This document shows, piece after piece, positions 47,687 through 56,453 of a DNA stretch of 64,000 nucleotides. Positions within the stretch are counted from its first letter, which is position 1. Each line of letters starts with the position of its first letter. The DNA is taken from NCBI GenBank assembly GCA_046290435.1, contig JBKAGO010000003.1, forward strand, positions 6,424 through 70,423, given 5' to 3'. The notes below the pieces were generated by a model. The model was not told the origin of the DNA, searched no databases, and saw only the letters and a list, made by a program, of their open reading frames with translations. This DNA is from CAVQUE01 sp046290435. GTDB lineage: Bacteria > Actinomycetota > Acidimicrobiia > Acidimicrobiales > UBA8592. A program made the position numbers and the translations under genes.

Positions 47687-48519
47687 GGTGCGTCCGACGT
47701 GTCCGGCGTGTCCGCCGCGTCCGGGACCAGCGGCAGCCACTCGGGGTCGCGCTTGTCGGCGAACGCGGCGGGGCCCTCGGTCTGGTCGGGATGTCCCCAC
47801 ATGCTCACCAGGTGGCGGGCGCCCTCGCGGCACGCGTCGCTGAGCCCGAGCTCGAGCGCACCCCACAGCGCCTTCTTCGTCGCCGCCATGGCCGCAGGGG
47901 AATTGCGGGCGATGGTCTCGCCGATCTCCTGGGCCCGCTCGCGCAGGCGCTCGGGCGGGTCGACGATCTCGGAGATCATGCCCAGCTCCCGGGCACGCTC
48001 GGCGCCCATGCGCTCGTACTTGCCCATGAAGGCCATGCGCATGACGGCCTCGACCGGCATCTTCTTCATCAGCCCGATGGCCTCGATGGCCACGACCTGA
48101 CCCACCGACACGTGCGGGTCGAAGAACTGCGCGTCGCTCGCCGCGATGACGATGTCGGCATCGGCGACCCAGTGGAAGCCGCCACCGCAGCAGATGCCGT
48201 TGACAGCGGTGATCACCGGCTTCCAGACCTGCTGGTGCCACGACGTGAAGTGCACGTCGAAGTCCTCCATCGACTGGCGGTAGCGCTCCATGCCGACGCC
48301 GTCGGAGGCGACCTCGCCGACGTCGACGCCGGTCTGGAAGTCGCGCCCGTTGCCGGTGTGGACGATGACCCGCACGGCAGGGTCGTCGTCGAGCTCGCGC
48401 CAGGCCAGGGCGAACTCGTCGCGCATCGCGTTGTTCATGGCGTTGCGGACGTCGGGCCGGTCGTTGATCAGCCAGCCGACGGGGCCGTGGCGTTCGACGA
48501 CGAGGTGCTGGTAGGTCAT
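47683..48519 (-). CDS. Enoyl-CoA hydratase/isomerase (crotonase) family protein
   Basis: 278 residues, crotonase fold with GWLINDRPDVRNAMNNAMRD and CCGGGFHWVADADIVIA. As in its paralogue at 45388-46188, the active-site region reads FFDPHVSVGQVVAIEAIGL with no Glu at the usual hydratase positions. The C-terminus carries MWGHPDQTEGPAAFADKRDP. Both neighbours overlap it by 4 bp. Confidence 0.88.
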   Translation of the reverse strand: MTYQHLVVERHGPVGWLINDRPDVRNAMNNAMRDEFALAWRELDDDPAVRVIVHTGNGRDFQTGVDVGEVASDGVGMERYRQSMEDFDVHFTSWHQQVWKPVITAVNGICCGGGFHWVADADIVIAASDAQFFDPHVSVGQVVAIEAIGLMKKMPVEAVMRMAFMGKYERMGAERARELGMISEIVDPPERLRERAQEIGETIARNSPAAMAATKKALWGALELGLSDACREGARHLVSMWGHPDQTEGPAAFADKRDPEWLPLVPDAADTPDTSDAP

Positions 48520-49856
48520 CGGGGTACCTCGTTCCATGGTCGATCGTGGAACGGGTCGGGCTCTCGGGGAAGGCCCAGCGCCCGTTCGGCGATGACGTTC
48601 TTGTTGACCTCGGTGGTGCCGCCCTCGATGGTGTTGGCACGACTGCGCAACATTCCGGCGACCTCGTAGGGCAGCGACGCCGCCCAGCGGGCAATCGGGT
48701 CGGCGGCGCCAGCGGTGTCGGCATCGGTGCCATCGGAGTCGATCCCGCTGCCGCCGGGACCGCGACCGTCGGCATCGGGGGCATCGGGCCAGGCCTGCGC
48801 GGCCGGGCCACGCAGGTCGGTCGCGGCGAGCTGGAGTTGCTGGTTGAGCGTCCCCTGGTGCACCTTGCCCACCGACGCGGCGGCACCGGGCGTGCCGCCG
48901 GCCTTGACGGTGGCCCGGACCCGGGCGTTGGTCCACTGGCGGGCCCGTTCCTGGGCGTAGAGGCCGACGATGTGCTGGCGCTCGACGGGGCCGACCCCGA
49001 GCCGGTTGGCGTCGGCGACGAGACGGTCCGAGCCGCTGCCGCCGATGCGGTCGACCCCACCCGATCCGGCGCCGGCGACCATCTGGCGTTCGCCCGCAAG
49101 CGTCGAACCGGCCACCCGCCAGCCGTCGCCCGCGGCGCCGATGCGGTGGTCGTCGGGGACACGGACCTCGTCGAGGAAGACCTCGTTGAAGTCGATCTCG
49201 CCGCCCATGTGGCGCATGGGCCGCACCTCGACGCCGGGCGAGCGCAGGTCTACCGCGAAGTACGTGATGCCCCGGCGCTTCTGCACCGTGGGGTCGGTGC
49301 GGGCCAGACAGATGGCGAACTCGGAGTGGTGGGCCCAGGTGGACCACACCTTCTGGCCGGTGAGGATCCACTCGTCGCCGTCGCGCTCGGCCCGGGTGGC
49401 CAGCGAAGCCAGATCGGACCCGGCGCCGGGTTCGCTGAAGAGCTGGCACCAGCGTTCGACGTTGGCGACCAGCGGGGGCAGGAACCGGAGGAGCTGCTCC
49501 TCGGTGCCGTGCGCGAACAGCGCCGGGGCGGCGTTGTGCAGGCCCAGGGGGTTGAGCCGGCCGAGGTTGAACGGCGCGAGCACGGCCTCGGCGATCCGGG
49601 CCTGACCGGGGCGCAGGTCGAGGCCCCCGTAGGCGACGGGCCAGGTGGCGACGACCAGGCCCGATGCCACGAAGGTCGGGTACCAGGCCTCGTAGTCGGC
49701 GCGACTGCGGACCCGGCGTATGGCCCGTCGGCCACCATGCGCAGCGGCCTCGCGCCAGGTGGCCGGGACGTGTTGCTCGACCCACGCCGTGACGACGGCC
49801 TCGACCTCGGCGTCGGGGGTGGTCGCATCGAGGGGCAGACGGTCTCCGGTGCTCAC
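48516..49856 (-). CDS. Acyl-CoA dehydrogenase family protein
   Basis: 446 residues with the ACAD three-domain layout: QLFSEPGAGSDLASLATRAE (FAD/substrate loop), WILTGQKVWSTWAH, and the C-terminal TIEGGTTEVNKNVIAERALG. An Asp/Gly-rich insert near 395 (GRGPGGSGIDSDGTDADTAG) is unusual. It introduces the alpha,beta double bond in an acyl-CoA. The GTG at 49856 lies 8 nt after a TACATT box in a shared divergent promoter; it is the first gene of the minus-strand operon. Confidence 0.93.
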   Translation of the reverse strand: MSTGDRLPLDATTPDAEVEAVVTAWVEQHVPATWREAAAHGGRRAIRRVRSRADYEAWYPTFVASGLVVATWPVAYGGLDLRPGQARIAEAVLAPFNLGRLNPLGLHNAAPALFAHGTEEQLLRFLPPLVANVERWCQLFSEPGAGSDLASLATRAERDGDEWILTGQKVWSTWAHHSEFAICLARTDPTVQKRRGITYFAVDLRSPGVEVRPMRHMGGEIDFNEVFLDEVRVPDDHRIGAAGDGWRVAGSTLAGERQMVAGAGSGGVDRIGGSGSDRLVADANRLGVGPVERQHIVGLYAQERARQWTNARVRATVKAGGTPGAAASVGKVHQGTLNQQLQLAATDLRGPAAQAWPDAPDADGRGPGGSGIDSDGTDADTAGAADPIARWAASLPYEVAGMLRSRANTIEGGTTEVNKNVIAERALGLPREPDPFHDRPWNEVPR

Positions 49857-49860
49857 AACG

Positions 49861-49873
49861 GGATAATGTATCC
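49861..49873. promoter_or_regulatory. Palindromic operator with overlapping divergent -10 boxes
   Basis: GGATAATGTATCC is a perfect 5-bp inverted repeat with a 3-bp centre. On the plus strand TAATGT (49864-49869) ends 6 nt before the ATG at 49876; on the minus strand TACATT (49870-49865) ends 8 nt before the GTG at 49856. The whole intergenic space is 19 bp. The GntR protein encoded at 51961-52623 is the likely ligand-controlled binder. Confidence 0.7.
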
Positions 49874-49875
49874 AA

Positions 49876-51162
49876 ATGACCGAACGGCGTCCGGCCATCA
49901 CCGACGAGGCCCTCGAACGGCTCCGTGCCCGCATCGGCGTCAGCCAGCCGCACCCCCAGCCCCCGTGGTACCGCGATCCCGGTACCGACGCCTTCCGCCA
50001 CGTCGCCGAGGCCACCGGCGACGACAACCCGCTGTGGTGCGACCCCGACTACGCCGGCGGCACGGTGTGGGGCGGGCCGATCGCCTCGCCCAACCTCAAC
50101 GGCGGCGACACGCTCATCGGCGAGAACGAGGTCACCTCGCTCGATCCCGACACCAAGGCCCTGCTGAAGGGCGACCCCCTCAAGGGCGCCCACGCCTACT
50201 ACGCGAGCAGCCGGCGCGAGTGGTGGGCGCCGCTTCGGCCGGCGATGCGCGTCACCCGTCGCAACGCGCTGGTCGGGGTGCACGACAAGGTCAGCGAGTT
50301 CGCCGATCGAGCCGTGCACGAATGGACCGCCGAGGTGTTCGGCACCATCGACCACGTCCTGTCCGCCCAGTACCGGCTGATGATCCGCACCGACCGCCAC
50401 CGCGTCGCCGAGCGCAGCTCCGAGGAATCGCCTGCGGAGCCGCTGGTGATCGAGCCCTACACCGACGATCAGCTCGCCGCCATCGACGAGGCCTACGCCA
50501 CCGAACACGAACGCCGACGCGGCAGCACGCCGCGCTGGTGGGAGGACGTCGGCGAGGGCGACGAGCTCGGCCCGCTCGTCAAGGGTCCCCTGCGGGTCAC
50601 CGACATGATCGTCTGGCACACCGGCATGGGCATGGGCCTCTACGGCGTCAAGGCGCTGCGCCTCGGCTACCAGCAGCGACAGCGGGTGCCGGGGTTCTTC
50701 CGACCCGACGATCTGAACATCCCCGACGTGCACCAGCGGGTGCACTGGGACCCCGAGTGGGCACGCCGGGCCGGCGCTCCCGCCATCTACGACTACGGCC
50801 GCATGCGCGAGTCCTGGCTCGTGCACCTGTGCACCGACTGGATGGGCGACGACGCCTGGCTCGCCGCGCTCGAGGTCAGCTTCCGCAAGTTCAACCACGT
50901 CGGCGACACCCACTGGATGCGTGGCACCGTCACGCGCCGCTACCTCGCCGAGGGCGACCGGCCAGCTGTCGATGTCGACATCCGTGGCGAGAACCAGCGC
51001 GGCGAGGTCACCTGTCCCGGCACGGCCACGATCCTGCTGCCCAGCCGCGAGCACGGACCGGTCCGGCTGCCCGACCCGCCGGGCGGGGCCACGACCTGTG
51101 CCGATGCGCTCGACGCGCTCGTCGCCCGCTTCGCCCGACCCTCACCGGAGGTACCGACGTGA
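49876..51162 (+). CDS. FAS1-like/MaoC double-hotdog dehydratase domain protein
   Basis: 428 residues with two hotdog-like halves: an N-terminal part (FRHVAEATGDDNPLWCDPDY) and a C-terminal MaoC-like part (AIYDYGRMRESWLVHLCTDW, FNHVGDTHWMRGTVTRRYL). Such proteins hydrate enoyl-CoA or bind acyl-CoA substrates in steroid and xenobiotic degradation. It starts the plus-strand operon and overlaps the following crotonase gene by 4 bp (GTGA). Confidence 0.85.
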   Translation: MTERRPAITDEALERLRARIGVSQPHPQPPWYRDPGTDAFRHVAEATGDDNPLWCDPDYAGGTVWGGPIASPNLNGGDTLIGENEVTSLDPDTKALLKGDPLKGAHAYYASSRREWWAPLRPAMRVTRRNALVGVHDKVSEFADRAVHEWTAEVFGTIDHVLSAQYRLMIRTDRHRVAERSSEESPAEPLVIEPYTDDQLAAIDEAYATEHERRRGSTPRWWEDVGEGDELGPLVKGPLRVTDMIVWHTGMGMGLYGVKALRLGYQQRQRVPGFFRPDDLNIPDVHQRVHWDPEWARRAGAPAIYDYGRMRESWLVHLCTDWMGDDAWLAALEVSFRKFNHVGDTHWMRGTVTRRYLAEGDRPAVDVDIRGENQRGEVTCPGTATILLPSREHGPVRLPDPPGGATTCADALDALVARFARPSPEVPT

Positions 51163-51971
51163 TCCGTCCCGAACCGGGGGCCGTCGACGGCCTCGTCATC
51201 GCCCGCGACGGCGGCGTCCTGCAACTGCGCCTCGATCGTCCCGACCGCCGCAACGCCGTCACCGACGACATCGTGTTGGCCCTGATCGACCACATCGAGG
51301 TCGCGGGCTCCGACGAATCGGTCCGGGTCATCCACCTGTCCGGCACCGGCGACCACTTCTGCTCGGGCTTCGACCTGTCGCTGCGCGGCGGCGAGGCCAC
51401 CCGGCCACGAACCGGGGCAACCCAGCGCCAGATGCGCTGGCACGTCAACCGGTTGATCCCGGCGATGCTCGAGACCCAGACGCCCATCGTCACCACGGTG
51501 CGGGGATGGGCGATCGGTCTCGGGATGAACCTGGCGCTGGCCAGCGACTTCGTCGTCGCCGACGAGACCGCCCGGTTCTGGGCGCCGTTCACCGGCGCCG
51601 GCTTCACCCCCGACAGCGGCGCCTCGTGGCTGTTGCCCCGCCTGGTCGGCGTCGCCCGAGCGAAGGACATGTTGCTGCTGGGCCGCCAGGTGAGCGGCCG
51701 GGAGGCCGCCGACTGGGGCATGATCCACGCTGCGGTGCCAGCCGAGGAGGTCGATGCCACCGCCGCCGAGCTCGTGGCGCGGTTGGCCTCTGCGGCCACG
51801 GTCGCGGTCGGGCTCACCAAGGCGTTGGTGCAACGAGGGCTCACCGTCGACCTCGAACGGCACCTGGCCGACGAGGCCCTGGCCATCGAGATCTCGAGCC
51901 GCTCCGAGGACTTCGCCGAGGCGTCGCGGGCGCGACGCGAGAAGCGGGACATCGAGTTCCGTGGCCGCTGA
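51159..51971 (+). CDS. Enoyl-CoA hydratase/isomerase family protein
   Basis: 270 residues. Crotonase motifs LQLRLDRPDRRNAVTDDIV, HFCSGFDLSL and the loop GWAIGLGMNLALASDFVVAD are followed by FWAPFTGAGFTPDSGASWLL, closer to typical hydratase/isomerases (Asp at the second acid position) than the two minus-strand crotonases. The GTG at 51159 overlaps the upstream stop. Confidence 0.9.
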   Translation: MIRPEPGAVDGLVIARDGGVLQLRLDRPDRRNAVTDDIVLALIDHIEVAGSDESVRVIHLSGTGDHFCSGFDLSLRGGEATRPRTGATQRQMRWHVNRLIPAMLETQTPIVTTVRGWAIGLGMNLALASDFVVADETARFWAPFTGAGFTPDSGASWLLPRLVGVARAKDMLLLGRQVSGREAADWGMIHAAVPAEEVDATAAELVARLASAATVAVGLTKALVQRGLTVDLERHLADEALAIEISSRSEDFAEASRARREKRDIEFRGR

Positions 51972-52623
51972 CCCCAGCCCGTCGGTCACCCCGATCCGCC
52001 GCCGCACCGCCGGCCAGCTCGTCGCCGACGAGATCCGCCGCCGCATCTGGACCGGCGACCTCGAGTCCGGCGAACGCCTCAACCAGGAGGACCTCGCCGC
52101 CGCGCTGGGCGTCAGCCGCCTGCCGGTACGCGAGGCCCTGCTGATGCTCGAACGCGAAGGCGTCGTGCAGATGGCCCCGCACAAGGGCGCCTTCGTCGAA
52201 CGCATCGACGAACCCGCCGTACGCGACCACTACGAGCTGTTCGGGCACCTCGACGGGTTCGCCCTGCGCCTCGCGATCGAGCGCCTCTCCCCCACCGACC
52301 GGACCACACTCGCCGCGGCCATGAACGGCTGCGCCGGCATCGACGACCCCGACCGCATGCAACAACAGGTGCAGGAGGTCCGGGCGATCATCCACGAGGC
52401 CGGCGGCTCGCCGCGCTTTCGGGCCGTCGCCCGCGGCCTCGCCCCCATCGTCGCCGGCAACTTCTTCCGCGAGGTCCCAGGGGCGCTGGCAGTAAGCCGC
52501 AGCGAGATGCCCCGTGTCGGTGCCGCGGTCGCCGAAGGAGACGCCGACGGCGCGGTCGTCGCGTACGCCGCCATGATGCGCGCCCACAGCGACCTGGTGG
52601 TCGCCATCCTCCGCTCGCGCTGA
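51961..52623 (+). CDS. GntR family transcriptional regulator (FadR/FCD-type)
   Basis: 220 residues: an N-terminal winged helix (QLVADEIRRRIWTGDLESGE, NQEDLAAALGVSRLPVREAL) and a helical C-terminal domain of FCD type. FCD GntR regulators usually respond to acyl or organic-acid ligands. The GTG at 51961 overlaps the crotonase end by 11 bp, so it is translated from the same mRNA and probably regulates its own operon and the divergent one through the palindrome at 49861-49873. Confidence 0.9.
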   Translation: MAADPSPSVTPIRRRTAGQLVADEIRRRIWTGDLESGERLNQEDLAAALGVSRLPVREALLMLEREGVVQMAPHKGAFVERIDEPAVRDHYELFGHLDGFALRLAIERLSPTDRTTLAAAMNGCAGIDDPDRMQQQVQEVRAIIHEAGGSPRFRAVARGLAPIVAGNFFREVPGALAVSRSEMPRVGAAVAEGDADGAVVAYAAMMRAHSDLVVAILRSR

Positions 52624-52628
52624 GACAC

Positions 52629-52679
52629 CCGCATCGTGCGCCGGCCCGAGTCGTGCCGCTCGGAGCGGCGCCGATGCGG
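52629..52679. terminator. Candidate bidirectional terminator
   Basis: An outer stem CCGCATCG (52629-52636) / CGATGCGG (52672-52679) encloses a hairpin GCCGCT-CGG-AGCGGC (52655-52669). It lies between convergent genes. Confidence 0.5.
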
Positions 52680-52708
52680 CTCACGCCGCGCTGATGGGGC
52701 CTGCGGTC

Positions 52709-53710
52709 TCAGACCGGCCAGGGTTCGGCGATGGCGACGAGACGGGCGGGGGCGGCGAGCATCTTCATCGACGTCTCGATGACCGCGTGGTGATCGCGCT
52801 CGGGCAGGACGAGCACGACCTCGTCGGGTCGTTCGTGGGCGACGTGACCTGCGGCAGTGGGCACGAGGTCGAGGTCGATCCCGGCCGAGCACACGACCAG
52901 GGCCGTTCCTGCGTCGGACACCCCGAGCGCTGCTGCCGGCGCGGGCTCGTGGATACCGCCGCGCACCTCCAACGGAGCGAGCGGGACGAGCGTGCGACAG
53001 CCGACGAGTTCGGGGTGCGCGACCACCACCGATCGCAACCAGCGTTCGCGGCTGAAGCGATTGAGGGGGTGCAGCCCAGCGGTGAGGGTGCGCTGCTCGC
53101 GGACCTGCTCGATGACCTTGGCGAGGTGTTCGGGCGTCGGCAGGTCGGCGTTGATGACGGCGTGGGCCTCCTGGTCGAAGAGCCCGACGCCCACGCGCAC
53201 GATGGCTTCGCCCTGGGCATCGACGGCGATGCGTGCGACCTCGAGGCCCGCGAACTCGCCCACGACCACCCCGTGTTCGACGATGACGTCGAGGCCGGCC
53301 TCGGCGAGCTGCGCGCCGGCGGCGATGGCGACCGGGGGCGGTTCGGGAGGCTCCGGGAGGTGGGCCTCGCGCACGGCCTCGATCGAGGTGCCCGTGACGC
53401 GCCAGATCGTCGGGGTGGGATCGAGGCCGGCGGCGGAGGCCACCCAGATGTCTTCGACCTGGTCGAGCACCAGGTGGTACTCGTCGGCGTCGCGCTTGGC
53501 GCCCCAGGCGACCAGCGCAGCCAACGGCGAGGGCGATCGCTGCGGATCGGGCAGGTACACGACCGCACGGCGCCCGATGAGCAGGCCGGCACCGGTGCCC
53601 ACCGCCGACGACTCGGCGTCGTCGATGGAGGCGCCGTCTGCGAAGTGCTGCGCGGCGATGGCACGCAACTTGGCGAGGGCCAGCGCGGCTCGTCGATCTC
53701 CGGTGACCAT
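52709..53710 (-). CDS. Conserved-type protein of unknown function
   Basis: 333 residues, soluble, no membrane segment. It alternates beta-rich stretches (AVVYLPDPQRSPSPLAALVA, YHLVLDQVEDIWVAS) with a central PEPPEPPPVAI linker at about 119-129 dividing it into two halves. No motif recognised. It follows rpmE2 (57-bp gap) in the rho-rpmE2 transcript direction, in the backbone just before the catabolic block. Confidence 0.7.
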   Translation of the reverse strand: MVTGDRRAALALAKLRAIAAQHFADGASIDDAESSAVGTGAGLLIGRRAVVYLPDPQRSPSPLAALVAWGAKRDADEYHLVLDQVEDIWVASAAGLDPTPTIWRVTGTSIEAVREAHLPEPPEPPPVAIAAGAQLAEAGLDVIVEHGVVVGEFAGLEVARIAVDAQGEAIVRVGVGLFDQEAHAVINADLPTPEHLAKVIEQVREQRTLTAGLHPLNRFSRERWLRSVVVAHPELVGCRTLVPLAPLEVRGGIHEPAPAAALGVSDAGTALVVCSAGIDLDLVPTAAGHVAHERPDEVVLVLPERDHHAVIETSMKMLAAPARLVAIAEPWPV

Positions 53711-53767
53711 GCGGGCGTCCTCAGCCGTCTCGGCGGCGCAGGTGCACGATGGTCGGCGTTGCGGTGA

Positions 53768-54037
53768 CTACTCGGCGGCCTTGCCGGACCGCTTGCGCTT
53801 GCCGTAGCGGCGCTCGAAGCGCTCGACGCGACCAGCGGTGTCGACGATGGTCATCGTGCCGGTGAAGAACGGATGGCTGGCCGAGGAGATCACGACCTTC
53901 GCCAGCGGGTAGGTGTTGCCGTCTTCCCATTCGACCGTCTCGTTGGTCTCGATGGTCGAGCGGGTGAGGAACGACGTGCCCGCGGTGGTGTCCTGGAACA
54001 CGACGTAGCGGTAGTCGGGATGGATGTCGGCCTTCAT
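53768..54037 (-). CDS. rpmE2: 50S ribosomal protein L31 type B
   Basis: 89 residues with the L31 type B core (MKADIHPDYRYVVFQDT, SSASHPFFTGTM, RVERFERRYGKR). No Cys is present, so this is the zinc-free C-minus form. A strong ribosome-binding site (CCAGGAGCTCTC) precedes the ATG. It lies downstream of rho as is usual in actinobacteria. Confidence 0.95.
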   Translation of the reverse strand: MKADIHPDYRYVVFQDTTAGTSFLTRSTIETNETVEWEDGNTYPLAKVVISSASHPFFTGTMTIVDTAGRVERFERRYGKRKRSGKAAE

Positions 54038-54105
54038 GAGAGCTCCTGGGAATGAACCGATCGTCGAATCTACTGGCGCAACCGCCGAATGCGGCGGGAG
54101 CGCGT

Positions 54106-56151
54106 CTAGCCGACTGCGTTCTTCGCCACCTCGGCGAGGAATTCGTCGTTGCTGTTGAACGTCTTGAGGCGGTCGATGAGCAGCTCGAGGCCGGGGGCGT
54201 TGGCCCCGTCGGCAGCCATGCCCGACAGCACACGCCGCAGTTTCCACACCTGCTGGAGCTGCTTGCGCTCGAACAGGAGCTCCTCGTGGCGGGTGGAGGA
54301 TGCGTCGACGTCGATGGCGGGATAGATACGCCGCTCCGCGGTCCTGCGGTCGAGGCGGAGCTCCATGTTGCCGGTGCCCTTGAACTCCTCGAAGATCACC
54401 TCGTCCATCTTCGAGCCGGTCTCGACGAGCGCGGTGGCCAGGATGGTGAGCGAGCCGCCCTCTTCGACGTTGCGGGCCGCACCGAAGAACCGCTTCGGCG
54501 GATACAGCGCGCCCGAATCGACACCGCCGGACATGATGCGCCCGGTGGCCGGGGCCGCCAGGTTGTAGGCCCGGGCCAGGCGGGTGATGCCGTCGAGGAT
54601 GATGACGACGTCCTCGCCCATCTCGACCATGCGCTTGGCCCGCTCGATGGTGAGCTCGGCGACCATGGTGTGTTCGTCGGAGGGCCGATCGAAGGTCGAC
54701 GCCACGACATCGCCACGCTTGAGCCACCGCTTCATGTCGGTGACCTCTTCGGGGCGCTCGTCGACGAGCAGCACCAACACCTTGACCTCGGGGTTGTTGA
54801 GCTCGATCGACCGGGCGATCTCCTTCATGATCGTCGTCTTGCCCGCCTTCGGCGGCGACACGATGAGGCCACGCTGACCCTTGCCGATGGGCGAGATGAG
54901 GTCGACGATGCGCGACGTCATGTTGGTGGGATCGTCGGCCCGCTCGAGCTTCAGCCGCTCGTCGGGGAACAACGGGGTGAGATCCTCGAACCGGCGGCGC
55001 TTGAGCGCCTTGTCGGGAGCCTCGCCGTTGACCTCGTCGAGGCGCAGCAGGGCCGGGTTCTTCTCGGACCGGCCGGCCGGGCGAGACGCACCCTTGAGGT
55101 AGTCGCCCTTGCGCAGCCCGAACTGGCGGGCCTGCTTGACCGGCACGTACACATCGTCCTTGGAGGGCAGCATGCCCTTGACCCGCAGGAACCCGTAGCC
55201 GTCGTCGCGCAGGTCGAGCCAGCCGCTGACGTCGATGGGCTCGCCGTCCCAGTCCTCAGGCGGGGCGCCGCCTCCCTGGGCCTGATCGCGATCTCGGTTG
55301 CGGCCCCGACGGCGACGCTTGCGGTTGCCGGACTCATTGGGGTCGTTCTGGTTGCCCTGGCCGCCCTGGTTGCCCTGGCCGCCCTGGTTGCTCTGGCCGC
55401 CCTGGTTGCTCTGGCGGCTCTGCTGGTCGTTGCGACGCTGATCGCCGCCGCCCTTGTTCTGGTCGCCCTTGTTCTGGTCGCCCTTGTTCTGATCGCCCTT
55501 GTTCTGGTCGCCCTTGGCCTGATCGCCACCTTTGTCCTGGCCGCCGGCGTCTCGGCCCTGATCGCCCTTGTTCTGGCCGCCAGTGCTCTGGTCGCCGTTG
55601 GGCTGGTCGTCGCCGGCCTTGTCCTGGTCGCCCGCGTCGGCGCCCTTGGCCTGATCAGCACCGGCGTCGCCTGCGGGACGAGAGCCATTGCCGTCACGAG
55701 CGGTGGTGTCGTCGCCATCGGGGAACCCCACGGTGGCGGGGGCCGGGGGCTCGGGCTCGCCGGCCTCGCGGGCCCGCTTGCGTTCGGCCTCGGCACGGGC
55801 ATCGGCCATCGGGTCGAACGAGAAGGACTGCGCGGTGGCCGGCTTGGGCCTGACGCGGGGAGCGGGCTTCGGCGCGCTCGGTGTCGGAGCGTCGGTTCCG
55901 GCTGCGCTGTCCGAACTCGACCGCGAGGCACTCGACGACGATGCAGCCGAGTCCTTTGCTGCGGAGCCACTGGCGCCTCCGCCGTTGGACGGCGCCGGCG
56001 AGGACCCACCCGCGAGGTCGAGGATCAAGTCGACGATCTCGGCCTTGCGCGCCCGCGACCCGGGTTTGACGCCCATGGCATTGGCGATCTGGTGGAGTTC
56101 TTCTTTGTCCTTGGACTGGAGCGTCGAGCGGTTGAGCTCAGTGGTGCTCAC
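54106..56151 (-). CDS. rho: Transcription termination factor Rho with long prion-like insertion
   Basis: 681 residues against ~420 in E. coli. Rho_N-like N-terminus (about 10-45), a low-complexity region (about 50-300) including Asn/Gln/Gly-rich repeats (QNKGD units at about 215-235, QSNQGGQ-type to 270) and a basic patch RKRRRRGRNR (277-286), then the RNA-binding cold-shock domain (about 305-375) and the ATPase core with P-loop PPKAGKT (433-439), Q-loop and R-loop regions. It unwinds RNA and ends transcription. The GTG at 56151 gives STTELNRSTLQSKDKEEL; the leader upstream is about 190 nt. Confidence 0.96.
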   Translation of the reverse strand: MSTTELNRSTLQSKDKEELHQIANAMGVKPGSRARKAEIVDLILDLAGGSSPAPSNGGGASGSAAKDSAASSSSASRSSSDSAAGTDAPTPSAPKPAPRVRPKPATAQSFSFDPMADARAEAERKRAREAGEPEPPAPATVGFPDGDDTTARDGNGSRPAGDAGADQAKGADAGDQDKAGDDQPNGDQSTGGQNKGDQGRDAGGQDKGGDQAKGDQNKGDQNKGDQNKGDQNKGGGDQRRNDQQSRQSNQGGQSNQGGQGNQGGQGNQNDPNESGNRKRRRRGRNRDRDQAQGGGAPPEDWDGEPIDVSGWLDLRDDGYGFLRVKGMLPSKDDVYVPVKQARQFGLRKGDYLKGASRPAGRSEKNPALLRLDEVNGEAPDKALKRRRFEDLTPLFPDERLKLERADDPTNMTSRIVDLISPIGKGQRGLIVSPPKAGKTTIMKEIARSIELNNPEVKVLVLLVDERPEEVTDMKRWLKRGDVVASTFDRPSDEHTMVAELTIERAKRMVEMGEDVVIILDGITRLARAYNLAAPATGRIMSGGVDSGALYPPKRFFGAARNVEEGGSLTILATALVETGSKMDEVIFEEFKGTGNMELRLDRRTAERRIYPAIDVDASSTRHEELLFERKQLQQVWKLRRVLSGMAADGANAPGLELLIDRLKTFNSNDEFLAEVAKNAVG

Positions 56152-56379
56152 GGTGATACCTCGCGGGTGCGCAATGGACGGCGACCGGTGCAGCGCACCG
56201 ACGCGATCCGGTGGTGTCAAGGCTCGGCGCGATGATCGCTGAGACCGAGCAGGTGCTGAAGAACCCCCGGTGAGAACGCACGCAGCGTCGTGAAGACGAG
56301 TGAAAAGGGGCTGAGCCACGAACAGGTGGTCGTGGCCGACAGCACTCTGAACTGTAGCGACCCCCCGCCCCGTCGGCAA
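56152..56379 (-). promoter_or_regulatory. rho promoter and long 5' leader
   Basis: TTGCCG (56379-56374) and TACAGT (56356-56351), spaced by 17 bp, form a good sigma70-type promoter on the minus strand. Transcription from about 56344 gives a leader of roughly 190 nt, compatible with the known autoregulation of rho in other bacteria. The remaining bases 56380-56453 hold nothing recognisable. Confidence 0.55.
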
Positions 56380-56453
56380 CAGCAGGCCGTGGCAGAGGAG
56401 GCGACCGTCGCGCCGTGCAGTTGTCGGCACGCGGCGTTGCGCTCCGGAATGGG

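Noticed and set aside
48546..51971. Single giant 1141-codon protein
   Set aside because: Only the last 270 residues (from GTG 51159) are a real crotonase; the rest is antisense to acyl-CoA dehydrogenase or out of frame with the hotdog gene.
54052..56235. 727-codon plus-strand frame with hydrophobic Leu/Val/Ala repeats
   Set aside because: It is the reverse complement of rho; the hydrophobic repeats mirror the Gln/Asn/Gly repeats of Rho.
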